In this document: positions 25,001 to 36,203 of the stretch, piece after piece
Position numbering within the stretch: the stretch's first letter is position 1
How the letters are laid out: each line of letters begins with the position of its first letter
From: Neodontobutis hainanensis
Taxonomy: Eukaryota > Chordata > Actinopteri > Gobiiformes > Odontobutidae
Direction of reading: 5' to 3'
Assembly (NCBI GenBank): GCA_024349245.1
Contig: JALDNG010000822.1
Span: 1-64,000 of the forward strand
Length of the DNA stretch: 64,000 nt
The notes under the pieces: generated by a model
Told to the model about the DNA's origin: nothing
Databases searched by the model: none
The model's input: the letters and a program-made list of their open reading frames with translations, nothing else
Translations under genes and position numbers: made by a program

Positions 25001-27660
25001 GCTTTAGAACAGACAGTAGAGGTGCAGTTGTACAGACTGTAGATGAGCATTAGAACAGAATGTATTTAAGTATTAGAAAACACAGTAGACATGCTTTAGA
25101 ACAGACAGTAGTGGTGCAGTTGTACAGACTGTAGATGTGCAGTAGAACAGACTGTAGACGTGCAGTAGAACAGACTATAAATGAGCATTAGAATAGACTT
25201 TAGAAGTGCAGTAGTACAGACTGTAGAAGTGCAGTAGAACAGACTATAGATGTGCAGTAGAACAGACTGTAGACGTTTATAAGAAAAGACTGTAGACGTG
25301 CAGTAGAACAGACTGTAGATGAGCAGTAGTACAGACTGTAGACTTGCATTAGAACAGACTGTAGACATGCATTAGAACAGACTATAGATGTGCAGTAGAA
25401 CAAACTGTAGATGTGCAGTAGAACAGACTGACGATGTGCAAAAGAATAGACTGTAGAGGGCAGTAGTTGAGACTTTACACGAGCATTAGAACAAACAGTA
25501 CATGAGTATTAGAAAAGACTGTAGACATAATTTAGAACAGACAGTAGAGTTTCAGTAGTACAGACTCTAGACGACAATTAGAACAAACTGTAGATATGCA
25601 GTAGAAGAGACTGTAAAGGTGCAGTAGTACAGAAAGTTAACAATTATTAAAAGAGACTGTAGGAGTGCAGTAAAACAGACTCTAGACAATAATTAGAACA
25701 GACTGTAGACATCCAGTAGAACAGACTGTAGTTGTGCATTAGAGGAGACTGTAGACGTTTATTAAAAGAGACTATAGTCGTGCAGTAGAACAGACTGTAG
25801 TGGTGCAGTTGAACAGACTGTAGACGTTCAGTTGTACAGACTTCAGAGCAGCAGTAGTACAGACTCTAGATTGGCTTTAGAACAGACTGTAGACGAGCAT
25901 TAGAACAGACTGTAAACGCCCAGTAGAACAGACTGACAATGTGCAGAAGAATAGACTCTAGAGGTGCAGTAGTACAGACTGTATATTTGTATTAGAAAAC
26001 ATTCTAAACATGTTTTGAACAAACTGTAGAGGTGCAGTAATAAAGACTGTAGACAAGCATTATAATAAAGACTGTAGATGTGCAGTAAAACAGACTATAG
26101 ACATGCAGTAGAAAAGACTGCAGTAGAGCAATAGTACAGACTGTAAAGTGGCATTAAAAGAGACTGTAGAAGTGCAGTAGTACAGACTGTAGATGTGCAG
26201 TAGAACAGACTGTAGACATTTATTAGATCAGACTGTAGACCTGCAGTAGAACATACCGTAGATGAGCATTAGAATAGACTTTAGAAGTGCAGTAGTAAAG
26301 ACTGTAGATGTGCAGTAGAACATACTGTAGACGTTTATAAGAAAAGACTGTACACATGCAGTAGAACAGACTGTAGATGAGCAGTAGTACAAACTGTAGA
26401 CATGCATTAGAACAGACTGTAGATGTGCATTAGAGCAGACTGTAGATATGCAGTAGACCAGACTGTAGAAGTTTATCAGAACAGACTGTAGACGTGCAAA
26501 AGAACAGACCATAGATGAGCAGTAAAACAGACTATAAACTTGCATTAGAACAGACTGTAGAACTGACTGTAGACGAGCTTTAGAACAGACTGTATATGAG
26601 TATTAGAAAACACTCTAGACATACTTTAGAACAGACTGTAGAAGTGCAGTAGTTCAGACTGTATATGAGCATTAGAACAGACTCTATATGAGTATTAAAA
26701 AAAACACTCTAGACATGCTTTAGAACAGATTGTAGAGGTGCAGTAATACAGACTATCGACTTGCATTAGAAAAGACTGTAGATGTTCATTAGAACAGACT
26801 TTAGTAGAGCAGTAGTACAGACTGTAAACTGGCATTAGAACAGACTTTAAAGGAGCAGTTGACCAGACTATAGACGTGCAGTTGAAAAGACTTCAGAGCA
26901 GCAGTAGTACAGACTCTAGATTGGCTTTAGAACTGACTGTTGACGAGCAATAGAACAGACTGTAAACGTCAAGTAGAACAGACTGACAATGTGCAGAAGA
27001 ATAGACTGTAGAGATGCAGTAGTACAGACTGTAGACGAGCATTAGAACAGACTGTATATGAGTATTAGAAAACACTGTAGACATGCTTTGGAACAGACTG
27101 TAGAAGTGCATTAGAACAGACTGTAGATGTGCAGTAAAACAGACTGTAGACATGCAGTAGAACAGACTGCAGTAGAGCAATAGTACAGATTGTAAACTGG
27201 CATTAGAACAGACTGTAGAGGTGCAGTTGAACAGACTGTAGACTTGCAGTTGAACAGACTGTAGACAAGCAGTAGTATATACTGTACACTTGCATTAGAA
27301 CAGACTGTAGATGTGTATTAGAACAGACTGTAGACATACAATAGAAAAAACTGTAGAGATGTAGTTTAGCAGACTGTAGACATGCAGTTGTACAGGCTTC
27401 AGTGCAGCAGTAGTACAGACTCTAGATTGGCTTTAGAACAGACTGTAGACGATCATTAGAACAGACCGTAAATGTCCAGTAGAACAGACTGACAATGTGC
27501 AGAAGAAGAGATCTCTAGAGGTGCAGTTGTACAGACTGTAGATGAGCATTAGAACAGAATGTATTTAAGTATTAGAAAACACTGTAGACATGCTTTAGAA
27601 CAGACAGTAGAGGTGCAGTTGTACAGACTGTAGATGTGCATTAGAACAGACTGTATATTT
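22100..27660 (-). repeat. 2.5-kb higher-order tandem repeat in satellite B
   Basis: The marker GACTGCAGTAGAGCAATAGT followed by CAGATTGTAAACTGG recurs near 22170, 24668 and 27166, a spacing of 2498 bp. Intervening sequence matches almost base for base between the first two copies, for example the CAATTATTAAAAGAGACTG and GACGATGTGCAAAAGAATAG blocks. The third copy is partial, diverges after about 27450 and is then interrupted by the LINE insertion at 27901. Confidence 0.9.
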
Positions 27661-27893
27661 GTATTAGAAAACACTCTAGACATGCTTTAGAACAGACTGT
27701 AGATATGCAGTAGTACAGACTGTAGAAGTGCAGTAGAACAGACTGTAGACGTGCAATAGAACAGACTATAAATGAGCATTAGAATAGACTTTAGAAGTGC
27801 AGTAGTACAGACTGTAGAAGTGCAGTAGAAGAGACTGTAGATGTGCAGTAGAACAGACTGTAGACGTTTATAAGAAAAGACTGTAGACGTGCA

Positions 27894-27900
27894 GTAGAAC
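27894..27900. repeat. Possible target-site duplication of the LINE, left copy
   Basis: GTAGAAC directly precedes the LINE, and the same seven bases directly follow it at 31741-31747. This is the pattern expected of target-primed insertion. GTAGAAC is common within satellite B, so a chance match cannot be excluded. Confidence 0.5.
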
Positions 27901-27962
27901 ATTTACATTTACATTTACATTTAGTCATTTAGCAGACGCTTTTATCCAGCGACTTACAAGTC
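27901..27962 (-). other. LINE 3' terminal recognition tail
   Basis: Read on the - strand, this is GTAAGTCGCTGGATAAAAGC followed by GTCTGCTAAATGACTAAATG and then ATGTAA repeats. In L2-like LINEs this end is what the reverse transcriptase recognises for priming. The SINE at 62087-62283 ends in almost the same sequence. Confidence 0.8.
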
Positions 27963-28129
27963 AGGAAAACAATGGAAGCAATTTCAACAACACAAGGTAA
28001 CAAAAGCATAAGTGCACCAAAACTAGTCAGTTAAAACCTAGCACAGCATTTTTTTTTATGAAGGAATTGATAGAAGGAAGTTAAGAATTTAGTGTTTGTC
28101 AGTCAGGTGTTGACAAAAGAGATATGTTT

Positions 28130-29815
28130 TCAAGCGTTTTTAAAGATGTCTACAGAATCTGCTGATCTTGTAGCAGCAGGTAGATTATTCCACCAATGTG
28201 GAACAGATCCAGAGAAAGTACGTGAGAGGGATTTTTTTCCTTTTTGGGATGGTACAACCAGACGTTGTTCATTAGCAGATCGCAGGGATCTGGTAGGAAC
28301 ATAGGTCTGTATCAGTGAGTGAAGGTATGAAGGGGCGGAGCCAGTGGTGGTCTTGTAGGCCAAGAGCATAGCTTTGAACTTAATACGTGCCTCAATCGGG
28401 AGCCAATGTAACCTAATGAGGAGAGGAGTTACGTGCGCTGTCTTCGGTTCTTTAAAGACCACTCTTGCTGCTGGATGAGCTGCAGAGGTTTGGTTGTGCA
28501 GGCAGGGAGTCCAGCCAGAAGAGCATTGCAATAATCCAGTTTGGACAAGACAAGAGCCTGAACTAGGATTTGCGTCGAGTGCTTCGATAGGAAAGGTCTA
28601 ATTTTCCTAATGTTGTAGAGGATGAATCTACAGGACCTGGTGATGCTGGCAACATGACTTGTGAAGTTTAGTTGATCATCAATTACCACTCCCAGATTTC
28701 TGGCAGTGCTGGACGGTGTAATGGTTGATTACACCGTCAACCATTTGAAAGCCTAGTTGAATGGCGAGGTTGTGGTGGGTCTTTGGGTTGGCAGGAATCA
28801 CTAGCAGTTCTGTTTTTCCAAGGTTCAGCTGCAGGTGATGGTCCTGCATCCAAAGTGAGATGTCACTCAGGCACGCTGAGACACGAGCAGAGACCGTCGG
28901 ATCGTCAGGTTGAAATGACAAGTGGAGTTGAGTGTCATCCGCATAGCAGTGATAGGAAAAGCCATGCTTCTGAATGATAGAGCCAAGAGATGTCATGGGA
29001 AATGGAAAGAGTAGTGGTCCAAGCACTGAGCCCTGTGGCACCCCTGTATTAAGATGTTGGGGCTCAGAGACCTCATCTCTCCAGGATATTCTGAATGACC
29101 TACCTGAGAGGTAAGACTTGAACCATTGCAACGCCATTCCAGAGACACCCATCGCACTGAGAGAAGACAAGAGGATGTGGTGGTTAACGGTGTCAAAGGC
29201 TGCAGACAGATCCAGTAAGATGAGGACAGATGACTTGGATGTTGCCTTTGCCAGTCTCAGGGCTTCGATGACTGAGAGCAGTGCAGTTTCAGTGGAATGT
29301 CCGCTCTTGAACCCAGACTGGTTCTGGTCCAGGAGGTTGTTCCAAGTGAGAAAGGAGGAGAGCTGGTTAAACACAACTCGCTCCAGAGCTTTGGCAGTAA
29401 AGGGAAGGAGGGAAACCGGTCTGTAGTTTTCTAATAGTGAAGGGTTGAGAGTGGGTTTCTTAAGTAGTGGTGTGATGCGGGCCTCTTTGAAAGCTGTGGG
29501 GAATGAACCAGTGGAGAGAGATGAGTTGATGATGTGGGTGAGAGCAGGCACGACAGATGGAGAGATGGCCTGAAGGAGATGTGTGGGGATGGGATCCAGC
29601 GGGCAGGTGGTAGGGTGGTTAGAACTAATGACCTTGGAAACGTCCGCTTCAGTTAGAGGAGAAAAAGAGGGGAGCAAACACGTATCAGAGGTGTGAAAGA
29701 GTTCAACAGGTGCTGGCGCAGAAAACTGACTGCTGATGGCAGTTGTTTTCTTTACAAAGAAAGACGCAAAATCATCAGCTGTTAACTCTGATGAAGGAGG
29801 GGAGCAGGCGGACAA
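28130..29815 (-). pseudogene. LINE reverse transcriptase region (frameshifted)
   Basis: The main open segment (29815-28679) gives 378 residues with the fingers-palm order of a non-LTR reverse transcriptase. It shows PLDPIPTHLL, ENYRPVSLLPF, DQNQSGFKSGHSTETALL, LDLSAAFDTVNH, TGVPQGSVLGPLLF and the catalytic YADDTQL box. The chain then shifts frame near 28690 (continuing as VIDDQLNFTSHV...LDYCNALLAGLP) and again near 28510 (RLHWLPIEARIKFK, then the PHWWNNLP-type C-terminus). Each join looks like a small indel. The palm motifs are intact, but the protein as encoded would be truncated. Its role in a working copy is target-primed reverse transcription in the nucleus. Confidence 0.88.
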
Positions 29816-29829
29816 AGGAGGGCAGAGAA

Positions 29830-30270
29830 GGTTTTAAAGAGAGTGCGTGAGTCAGGTGAGTTGCTTAACTTAGAATGGTAGTAGTCAGTTTTGCAGAAGT
29901 GACATCAGCAGAGAAATTAGAGAGGAGAGACTGGTAGATAGAGAGGTCAGTGAGATCTTTTGACTTGCGCCATTTTCTCTCAGCTGACCGGAGGCTGGTG
30001 CGATGCTCACGTAGAACATCGGATAACCAGGGGCAGACGAGGATGTACGAGCTGGTCTGGATATAAGAGGGCATAAGTTGTACAGGCAGGATGTAAGAGT
30101 GGAGCACAGAGTGTCAGTGGCAGTGTTGGTGTTTAAGCGAGAGCTCCTCAAGAGGAAGCGCAGAAGAGACGGCAGAGGAAAAGCGGGAGGGACTGAGTGA
30201 ACGCAGGTTACGTCCGGAAAGTGACCAGCGGTAAAACTGTTGCGGTGTCTGGAGAAGTTAGATCGAGGTC
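29830..30270 (-). pseudogene. LINE linker between endonuclease and reverse transcriptase, damaged
   Basis: Two overlapping short open frames (30107-29865 and 30151-29885) carry pieces of the usual linker in different frames. One reads WLSDVLREHRTSLRSAERKW then RKSKDLTDLSIYQSLLSNFS. The alternation shows at least one frameshift. No catalytic motif is expected here. It joins the endonuclease region to the reverse transcriptase region of the same element. Confidence 0.7.
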
Positions 30271-30275
30271 AAGAG

Positions 30276-31070
30276 TTATGAAGAAATGATCCAAGTGTGC
30301 AGAGGCGTGACCTGAGTATGCCGAGCGGAGCAGTGTCTTATGTAGATGAGATCTAGTTGGTTACCAGACTTGTGAGTTGCTGATGTGGAGACCTGCTTGA
30401 GGTCAAATGATGCAGTCAGGTTATTGAAGTTAGCAGCCTGTGGCTTTTCTAGGTGGATGTTGAAGTCTCCTAATACCACCAGAGGAGTACCATCCTCAGG
30501 GAAGGATGAAAGAAGCACATCCAACTCCTCCAAGAAATGTCCAAGCTGACCTGGGGGTCGATAGATAACTACAAAGTGACTTTTAACAGGGTAGGTGATG
30601 GTAACAGCATGGAACTCGAAGGAGCTGTTGTCACACAAGGGTGCTAGCTGTTTGAACTTCCAGTCAGTAGGGATAAGTAATCTGGTCCCTCCACCCCTTC
30701 CTCTGAGGCGAGGACTGTGGGAGAAAGTGTGATTATGGGAGAGGGCAGCGAGAGTGGCAGAGTCCTCTGGTTTGATCCATGTTTCTGTAAGTGCTACAAC
30801 TGAAAGACCAGAATGTTGAACAAAAGCGGTAATGAAATCAGCTTTGTTCACAGCAGACTGGCAGTTCCACAAGCCTATTGAGAAAGTAGAAGAGGCAGTT
30901 ATGGACGGTGATATAACATGCAGATTGTTATGGTTGCATCTCCTTTTGCGTAAAACAGATGAAAATGTCCGTGTAGAAATGACAGTAGGAATTTGAAAAC
31001 ACATTGAAGAGGAGCAGAAAAAACAATAGACAGTAGAGAGTAAAGTATAAATAGTAAGTTTTAAGTGCAA
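30276..31070 (-). pseudogene. LINE apurinic/apyrimidinic-type endonuclease region
   Basis: A 264-residue open segment shows the exonuclease-endonuclease-phosphatase fold motifs in order: LWNCQSAVNKADFI (first Asn), ALTETWIKPEDS (catalytic Glu), FVVIYRPPGQ, VVLGDFNIHLEKP (Asp and Asn), and GNQLDLIYIRHCS near the end. The final Ser-Asp-His motif is not in the open frame, because the frame changes near 30290. In active elements this domain nicks the target DNA to start insertion. Here the break probably disconnects it from the reverse transcriptase. Confidence 0.85.
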
Positions 31071-31238
31071 ACAATTGGTACAAAAAGTGCAATACTCAAG
31101 TGCCCTGCTCGGTGGAGTCGAGTGCAGGTAGAGTCGATGGTCTTTACTCTCTTAGGTGTTCACGCGATTAGGGCTGCCGCGACCGCTGCCGCGGTGGTTC
31201 ACACTTGTATACCCGTCTGATTCAAGAATTGAATTCAG

Positions 31239-31740
31239 CAGGTCACGCCTCCAAAAGGCCATAAACAACTCAAACGAAACCAGGCGGCGAGCAGGTGAGA
31301 GTGAACGCTGCACCACGTGACAAAGTCGTAGTAATGCACAGAGCGGTTTTCTCAGCAATAACACGGCACTAAGCTCAAAAATGACAAGAATCAAATACAC
31401 TTACACGGTTCTGTAGGCTTCTGCTGCTAAGTTGCTTCTCCTACTGACTTCGACTAAACCACGGATTAAATAGCAGAGCGCTGCTGGCGTTTGATCACGC
31501 CTCCAAAAGGCCGTAAACAACTCAAACGAAACCAGGCGGCGAGCAGGTGAGAGTGAACGCCGGTGCACCACGTGACAAAGTCGTAGTAATGCACAGAGCG
31601 GTTTTCTCAGCAATAACACGGCACTAAGCTCAAAAATGACAAGAATCAAATACACTTACACGGTTCTGTAGGCTTCTGCTGCTAAGTTGCTTCTCCTACT
31701 GACTTCGACTAAACCACGGATTAAATAGCAGAGCGCTGCT
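31239..31740 (-). repeat. Two tandem 5' monomers of the LINE (about 250 bp each)
   Basis: The block TCACGCCTCCAAAAGGCC...GAGCGCTGCT is present twice in direct order at a 252-bp offset (about 31239-31490 and 31491-31740). The main differences are a CGG insertion and single substitutions. The outer copy ends exactly at the satellite junction. Position at the 5' end and tandem form resemble the promoter monomers known in some LINEs, but promoter function is inferred. Confidence 0.8.
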
Positions 31741-32280
31741 GTAGAACAGACTGTAGATGAGCAGTAGTACAGACTGTAGACTTGCATTAGAACAGACTGT
31801 AGATGTGCATTAGAACAGACTGTAGAAGTGCAGTAGTAGAGACTGTAGATGTGTAGTAGAACAGACTGTAGATCTGCATTAGAACAGACTGTAGACGTGC
31901 AGTAGAAGAGACTGTAGATGAGCAGTAGTACAGACTGTAGACTTGCATTAGAACAGACTGTAGATGTGCAGTAAAACAGACTGTAGACATGCAGTGGAAG
32001 AGATATTAGTAGAGCAGTAGTCCAGACGATAAACTGGCATTAGAACAGACTGTAGAGGTGCAGTTGAACAGACTGTAGACGTGCAGTTGAACAGACTTCA
32101 AAGCAGCAGTAGTACAGACTCTAGATTGGCTTTAGAACTGACTGTAGACGAGTATTAGAACAGACTGTAAATGTCCAGTAGAACAGACTGACAATGTGCA
32201 GAAGAATAGACTGTAGAGATGCAGTAGTACAGACTGTAGACAAGCATTAGAACAGACTGTATATGAGTATTAGAAAACAC
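31741..32280 (-). repeat. Satellite B array, - orientation, right of the LINE
   Basis: This continues the 23-bp array in the same orientation as left of the LINE, with GTAGAACAGACTGTAGATGAG-type units. It ends at GTATTAGAAAACAC, after which satellite A units begin. Confidence 0.93.
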
Positions 32281-32450
32281 TAGAGAGACCAGGGGATGCA
32301 GAGTCCACAGAGAGATTAGAGGAGGCAGAGGCCACAGAGAGACCACAGGAGGCAGAGGACACAGAGAGACCAGAGGAGGCAGAGGCCACAGAAAGACCAG
32401 AGGAGACAGAGAGACAAGAGGAGTCAGAGGTCAGAAAGAGATCAGAGGAG
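32281..32450 (-). repeat. Satellite A stub, - orientation
   Basis: About 170 bp of GAGAGACCAGAGGAGGCAGA-type units are the reverse complement of the array at 1-7925. It follows satellite B (-), mirroring the A-then-B order at the left of the window, and is cut off at 32450 by transposon-like sequence. Confidence 0.93.
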
Positions 32451-33690
32451 CAGTGTTGTGCCTGAACGCGCGTTCATGAACTATCGTTCAATGAGCAGCG
32501 TTCAGGCACAACACTATTTTGGGCAAACATGAACTGAACGTGCTGTATTACTGCCTAATGAACGTAACTGAACTCGTTCAATCTTTTGTCTGTGAATGGC
32601 ATGCTCTTCGTTCAATATGGTGCCTGATTTCTATAGAGCCTTCTAGGTGAAAACCCGGCTAAAACACACCACAAACGGGTCTCAATATGTAGTGGAAAAA
32701 CACCAAATCTGGCAACACCAGCCACAAGTGTCGCCCGCCATCCCCGCATGCGTGAAGCGTCATCAAAAAAAAAAAAAAAAAAAGAAAGCATGGAGGCGGC
32801 AGCAGCACGTAACAAGGCGTATGATTATTTAAAAGAATTGTATGATTGAATCTTAATGATTACTGTCCTGTTTTTCTTTTAATAATTCCTCATTTAAAAG
32901 ACCATTCAAGCAGCACGTTGTTACTCCTAGAACCAGTTTCTCCGGCTCTTTGTTACGAGTGTTGGAACTAATATCATCTCAATAAAACTATAAAACCAAT
33001 GTAAAGTTTGTCCATTTAATTCCATTCAGAAAAGGTACAAGCCAGCGCTGGGTCACAACACGTAGTTAACATGAGGTCAGCCCACGTGTTGTGCTGCTGG
33101 TCAACACAATGCTCAAAAGGTCCTAAGCTTTGGCCACACCTCTCACATGAGGGGACACTTCCTGCTTTGAATCAGTAGTTTTCCACTATGTGTTCCAGCC
33201 AGGGTAACCAACTGGTTCTAACTGGTTTAAACAGACGAGGTATGTAGTGTCCTAATCTAGGGTGCAGTGTATCATGCAGAGAGTGCAAATAACCTACAAA
33301 ACAGTTATAAAAGTGTTTCTTATTTCAAAATCCTAACAACGTTTTCCTCTTGTTTTTGAGAATGTACTGTAGGGTTGAAACCAGCAGCTGCTACTATTGT
33401 GGAGTGAATGGGCAGCAACAAAGCATTAAAGCATTAAAACAATGGGGAAATGCTCTCCTCAATGCTAATGTAAACCCTGGTTTGATAAGGATTCAATATT
33501 GGATATGAAGATGAAATCTGACACATAGCTTCATTGTTAAAACTGATAAAATAATTGCTGTCTGTGATTCTACTGTATATGGGCTCTGGCAATATTTTTG
33601 AAAAATAATAGCTCGCAGCAACATGGAAAAAAGAACTAAGAAATAGTTCATTTTGGAACTGTGAACTTAGTTCAAAATTTTGAAGTTTTT
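32451..33690. mobile_element. hAT-like DNA transposon remnant with GAAC/GTTC-rich ends
   Basis: The segment starts CAGTGTTGTGCCTGAACG, a CAG-type hAT-like terminus, and is rich in GTTCA/TGAAC subterminal motifs. Similar motifs recur near 33630-33680 (GAACTAAGAAATAGTTCATT and GAACTTAGTTCAAAATTTTG). A 19-A run lies near 32765. No matching right terminus is found, and no transposase domain is recognised. It is probably a truncated or internally rearranged non-autonomous copy. The assignment is tentative. Confidence 0.45.
32452..32515. repeat. 18-bp perfect inverted repeat (fold-back end)
   Basis: AGTGTTGTGCCTGAACGC at 32452-32469 is followed by its exact reverse complement at 32498-32515, with a 28-nt spacer. 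It lies at the start of the hAT-like remnant and abuts the end of the satellite A stub. Confidence 0.85.
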
Positions 33691-34377
33691 TTTTTTAGTT
33701 TATTTATTTAGGCTTTCTTTTTTTTCCTCAATACATTTTTATACATTTTCATTACATACATACATACTATATTGTTGTACAGAGCCCAAAGGGAGTAGGC
33801 TGAAGCTGTGTGCTTATGTGTGCCTTCCCCATCTCATTTTATTTTTTACAGCTGTCAAATTATTAAGTGTACACACAGAACTAATCTTTCTTTTGGTATA
33901 GTTCATATACAATCAGTCAACATATATTCAATTAATGGTTTGCTAGTTAGTTAATCAACCAACCATCATCGTTCAACTATTTTGGATCGGTCCTGAAAAG
34001 TGCCCAAAGTCAATTTTCTAAAGCATATCTCTTAAAGATGTTCATTTTATACTGTTTTTAAATTGTATTTGGCTTGCTGCACTTTTCAAATTGTCGTCAG
34101 TTCATTCCATAATTTCACACCCCTTCGCATGATAAACTGGCTCTTTAGGGTGGTAAGAACTCACTGTTTAATTCACAAAATTAATTCTCCCCGTAGGTTA
34201 TATCGCCTCCCTCGTAGAAAACATTTTTTGAATGTTATTAGATAATTTATTATTCCTGGCCTTATATATCATTATAATAGATTTTAATTTTACTATTTCT
34301 TCAAGTTTAAGAGTTTGTGATTTTAGGAACAGTGTGTTGGTATGGTCCCCATAACCAACATTATGTACAATTCTCCA
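33691..34377 (-). mobile_element. Non-LTR retrotransposon C-terminal remnant
   Basis: On the - strand, 34386-34198 reads VGYGDHTNTLFLKSQTLKLE and IVKLKSIIMIYKARNNKLS. After a frameshift it continues with YNLRGE, and near 34100 with VKLWNEL. These are conserved blocks downstream of the reverse transcriptase in a widespread fish LINE group. No catalytic domain remains. The AT-rich left part (33691-34000) is probably its 3' UTR. The clade is not determined. Confidence 0.6.
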
Positions 34378-34790
34378 TCCATCCATCCATCTTCTACTGC
34401 TTATCCGGGCCCGGGTCGCGGGGGCAGCAGTCTAAGTAGAGAAGCCCAGACTCCCCTCTCCCCAGACACTTCCTCCAGCTCTTCCGGGGGGATACCGAGG
34501 CGTTCCCAGGCCAGCCGAGAGACATAGTCCCTCCAGTGTGTCCTAGCTCTTCTCCGAGGTCTCCTCCCGGTGGGACATTCCCAGAACACCTCCTTAGGGA
34601 GGCGTCTGGGAGTCATCCGAAACAGATGCACGAGCTACCTCAGCTGGCTCCTCTCGATGTGAAGGAGCAGCGGCTCTACTTTGAGCTCCTCCCGAGTGAC
34701 CGAGCTCCTCACCCTATCTCTAAGGGAGCGCCCGCCACTCTGCGGAGAAAGCTCATTTTGGCCGCCTGTACCCGGGATCTTGTTATATTG
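34378..34790 (-). mobile_element. Second fish non-LTR element 3' end with GATG tail
   Basis: On the - strand, 34631-34401 encodes RLPKEVFWECPTGRRPRRRA then RTHWRDYVSRLAWERLGIPP, a C-terminal signature seen in many copies in fish genomes. The 3' end is a short GATGGATGG tail (34378-34392), typical of elements ending in microsatellite repeats. It is truncated at its 5' side near 34790. Confidence 0.65.
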
Positions 34791-34995
34791 TTTTTAGTTC
34801 AATTAATTAAATACTCACAAGATGTCACCAAAATCACTCTGTCCCCAATCTTTCAGAAAATGATGTAAGTGTATCGATTTATATCGAATTGTATCGAATC
34901 GTATCGCTGGCTGAATATCGTGATATATATTGTATCGTGAGCTGAATATCGTGTATCGTATCGTATCGTGAGATTAGTGTATCGCTACAGCCCTA
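34791..34995. mobile_element. ATCGTATCG-rich terminal fragment, hAT-like
   Basis: 34860-34995 is a run of GTATCG/ATATCGTG motifs ending in GCTACAGCCCTAG next to satellite B. The reverse complement starts CTAGGGCTGTAGCGATAC. Ends of this kind occur in fish hAT-type non-autonomous elements. 34791-34859 is AT-rich sequence without recognisable content. No partner terminus or target duplication could be found. Confidence 0.35.
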
Positions 34996-36203
34996 GTCTG
35001 TACTACTGCATTTCTACAGTCTATTCTTCTGCACATTGTCAGTCTGTTCTACTGGATGTTTACAGTCTGTTCTAATGCTCGTCTACAGTCAGTTTTACAG
35101 TCTGTTCTAATGCAAGTCTATAGTCTGTTTTACTACTCATCTACGGTCTGTTCTTTTGCAGGTCTACAGTCTGTTCTAATAAACGTCTACAGTCTGTTCT
35201 ACTGCACATCTACAGTCTGTTCTAATGCAAGTCTACAGTCTGTATTACTGCTCATCAACAGTCTGTTCTACAGCATGTCTAGAGTGTTTTCTAATACTCA
35301 TATACAGTCTGTTCTAATGCACGTCTACAGTCAGAAATACTGCACCTTTTACAATCTGTTCTAAAGCATGTGCAGAGTGTTTTCTAAAACTCATATAGAG
35401 TCTGTTCTAATGCTCGTCTACAGTCTGAACTACTGCAGCTCTACAGTCTATTCTAAAGCATGTCTAGAGTGTTTTCTAATACTCATATACAGTCTGTTCT
35501 AATGCTTGTCTACAGTCTGTACTACTGCATCTCTACAGTCTATTCTTCTGCACATTGTCAGTCTGTTCTACTGGACGTTTACAGTCTTTTCTAATTCTCA
35601 TCTACAGTCTGTATTACTGCACCTCTACAGTCTGTTCTAAAGCATGTTTAGAGTGTTTTCCAATACTCATATACAGTCTGTTCTATTGTTCGTCTACAGT
35701 TGGAACTACTGCACCTCTACATTTTGTTATAAAGCATATCTAGAGTGTTTTCTAATACTTATATAGAGTCTGTTCTACTGACGTTTATAGCCTGTTCTAA
35801 TGCTTGTCTATAGTCAGTTCTAAAGCCAATCTAGAGTCTGTCCTACTGCTGCTCTGAAGTCTGCTCAACTGCACGTGTACTGTCTGTTCACCTGCACCTC
35901 TACAGTCTGTTCTAATGCCAGTTTACAGTCTGTACTACTGCTCTACTACAGTCTCGGCCCACTGCACGCTTACAGTCTGTTCTACTGCACGCCTACAGTC
36001 TGTTCTAATGCACATCTACAGTCTGTTCTAATGTAAGTCTACAGTCTGTACTACTGCTCATCTACAGTCTGTTCTACTACACGTGTACAGTCTCTACTAC
36101 TGCACTTTTAAAGTCTGTTCTAATGCAAATCTATAGTCTGTTTTACTGCTCATCTACGGTCTGTTCTACTGCAGGTCTACAGTCTGTTCTAATAAACGCC
36201 TCT
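34996..36203 (+). repeat. Satellite B array, + orientation (left flank of LTR element)
   Basis: The 23-bp family again, + orientation, with typical CTACAGTCTGTTCTAATGC units. It is opposite in direction to the block ending at 32280. It is interrupted by the LTR element at 36204 and resumes at 48311. Confidence 0.93.

Larger units (their letters stand above)
19196..27900 (-). repeat. Satellite B array, - orientation
   Basis: This is the same 23-bp family as the left array but in reverse complement, with the + strand now reading GCATTAGAACAGACTGTAG. Open frames on the - strand give the same LQSVL/YSLFY/STVCS periodic peptides and are artefacts. The sequence just right of the telomere-like tract is not a base-by-base mirror of the sequence just left of it. 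The inversion is thus at family level or old, not a fresh perfect palindrome. Confidence 0.95.
27901..31740 (-). mobile_element. L2-like LINE, near full length, inserted in satellite B
   Basis: A non-LTR retrotransposon of about 3.84 kb lies on the - strand. Its order from the 5' end (31740) is two tandem 5' monomers of about 250 bp, an apurinic-type endonuclease region (about 31070-30276), a damaged middle, a reverse transcriptase region (29815-28130), a 3' UTR, and a tail of ATGTAA repeats ending at 27901. The tail GTAAGTCGCTGGATAAAAGC is the conserved 3' end used by fish L2-type LINEs and their partner SINEs. The reading frame is broken in several places, so the copy is not autonomous. It splits satellite B cleanly and is flanked by a possible 7-bp duplication. 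The clade assignment is from motif recognition only. Confidence 0.9.

Noticed and set aside
28783..29426. + strand frames across the LINE
   Set aside because: They are shadows of the reverse transcriptase frame on the - strand.
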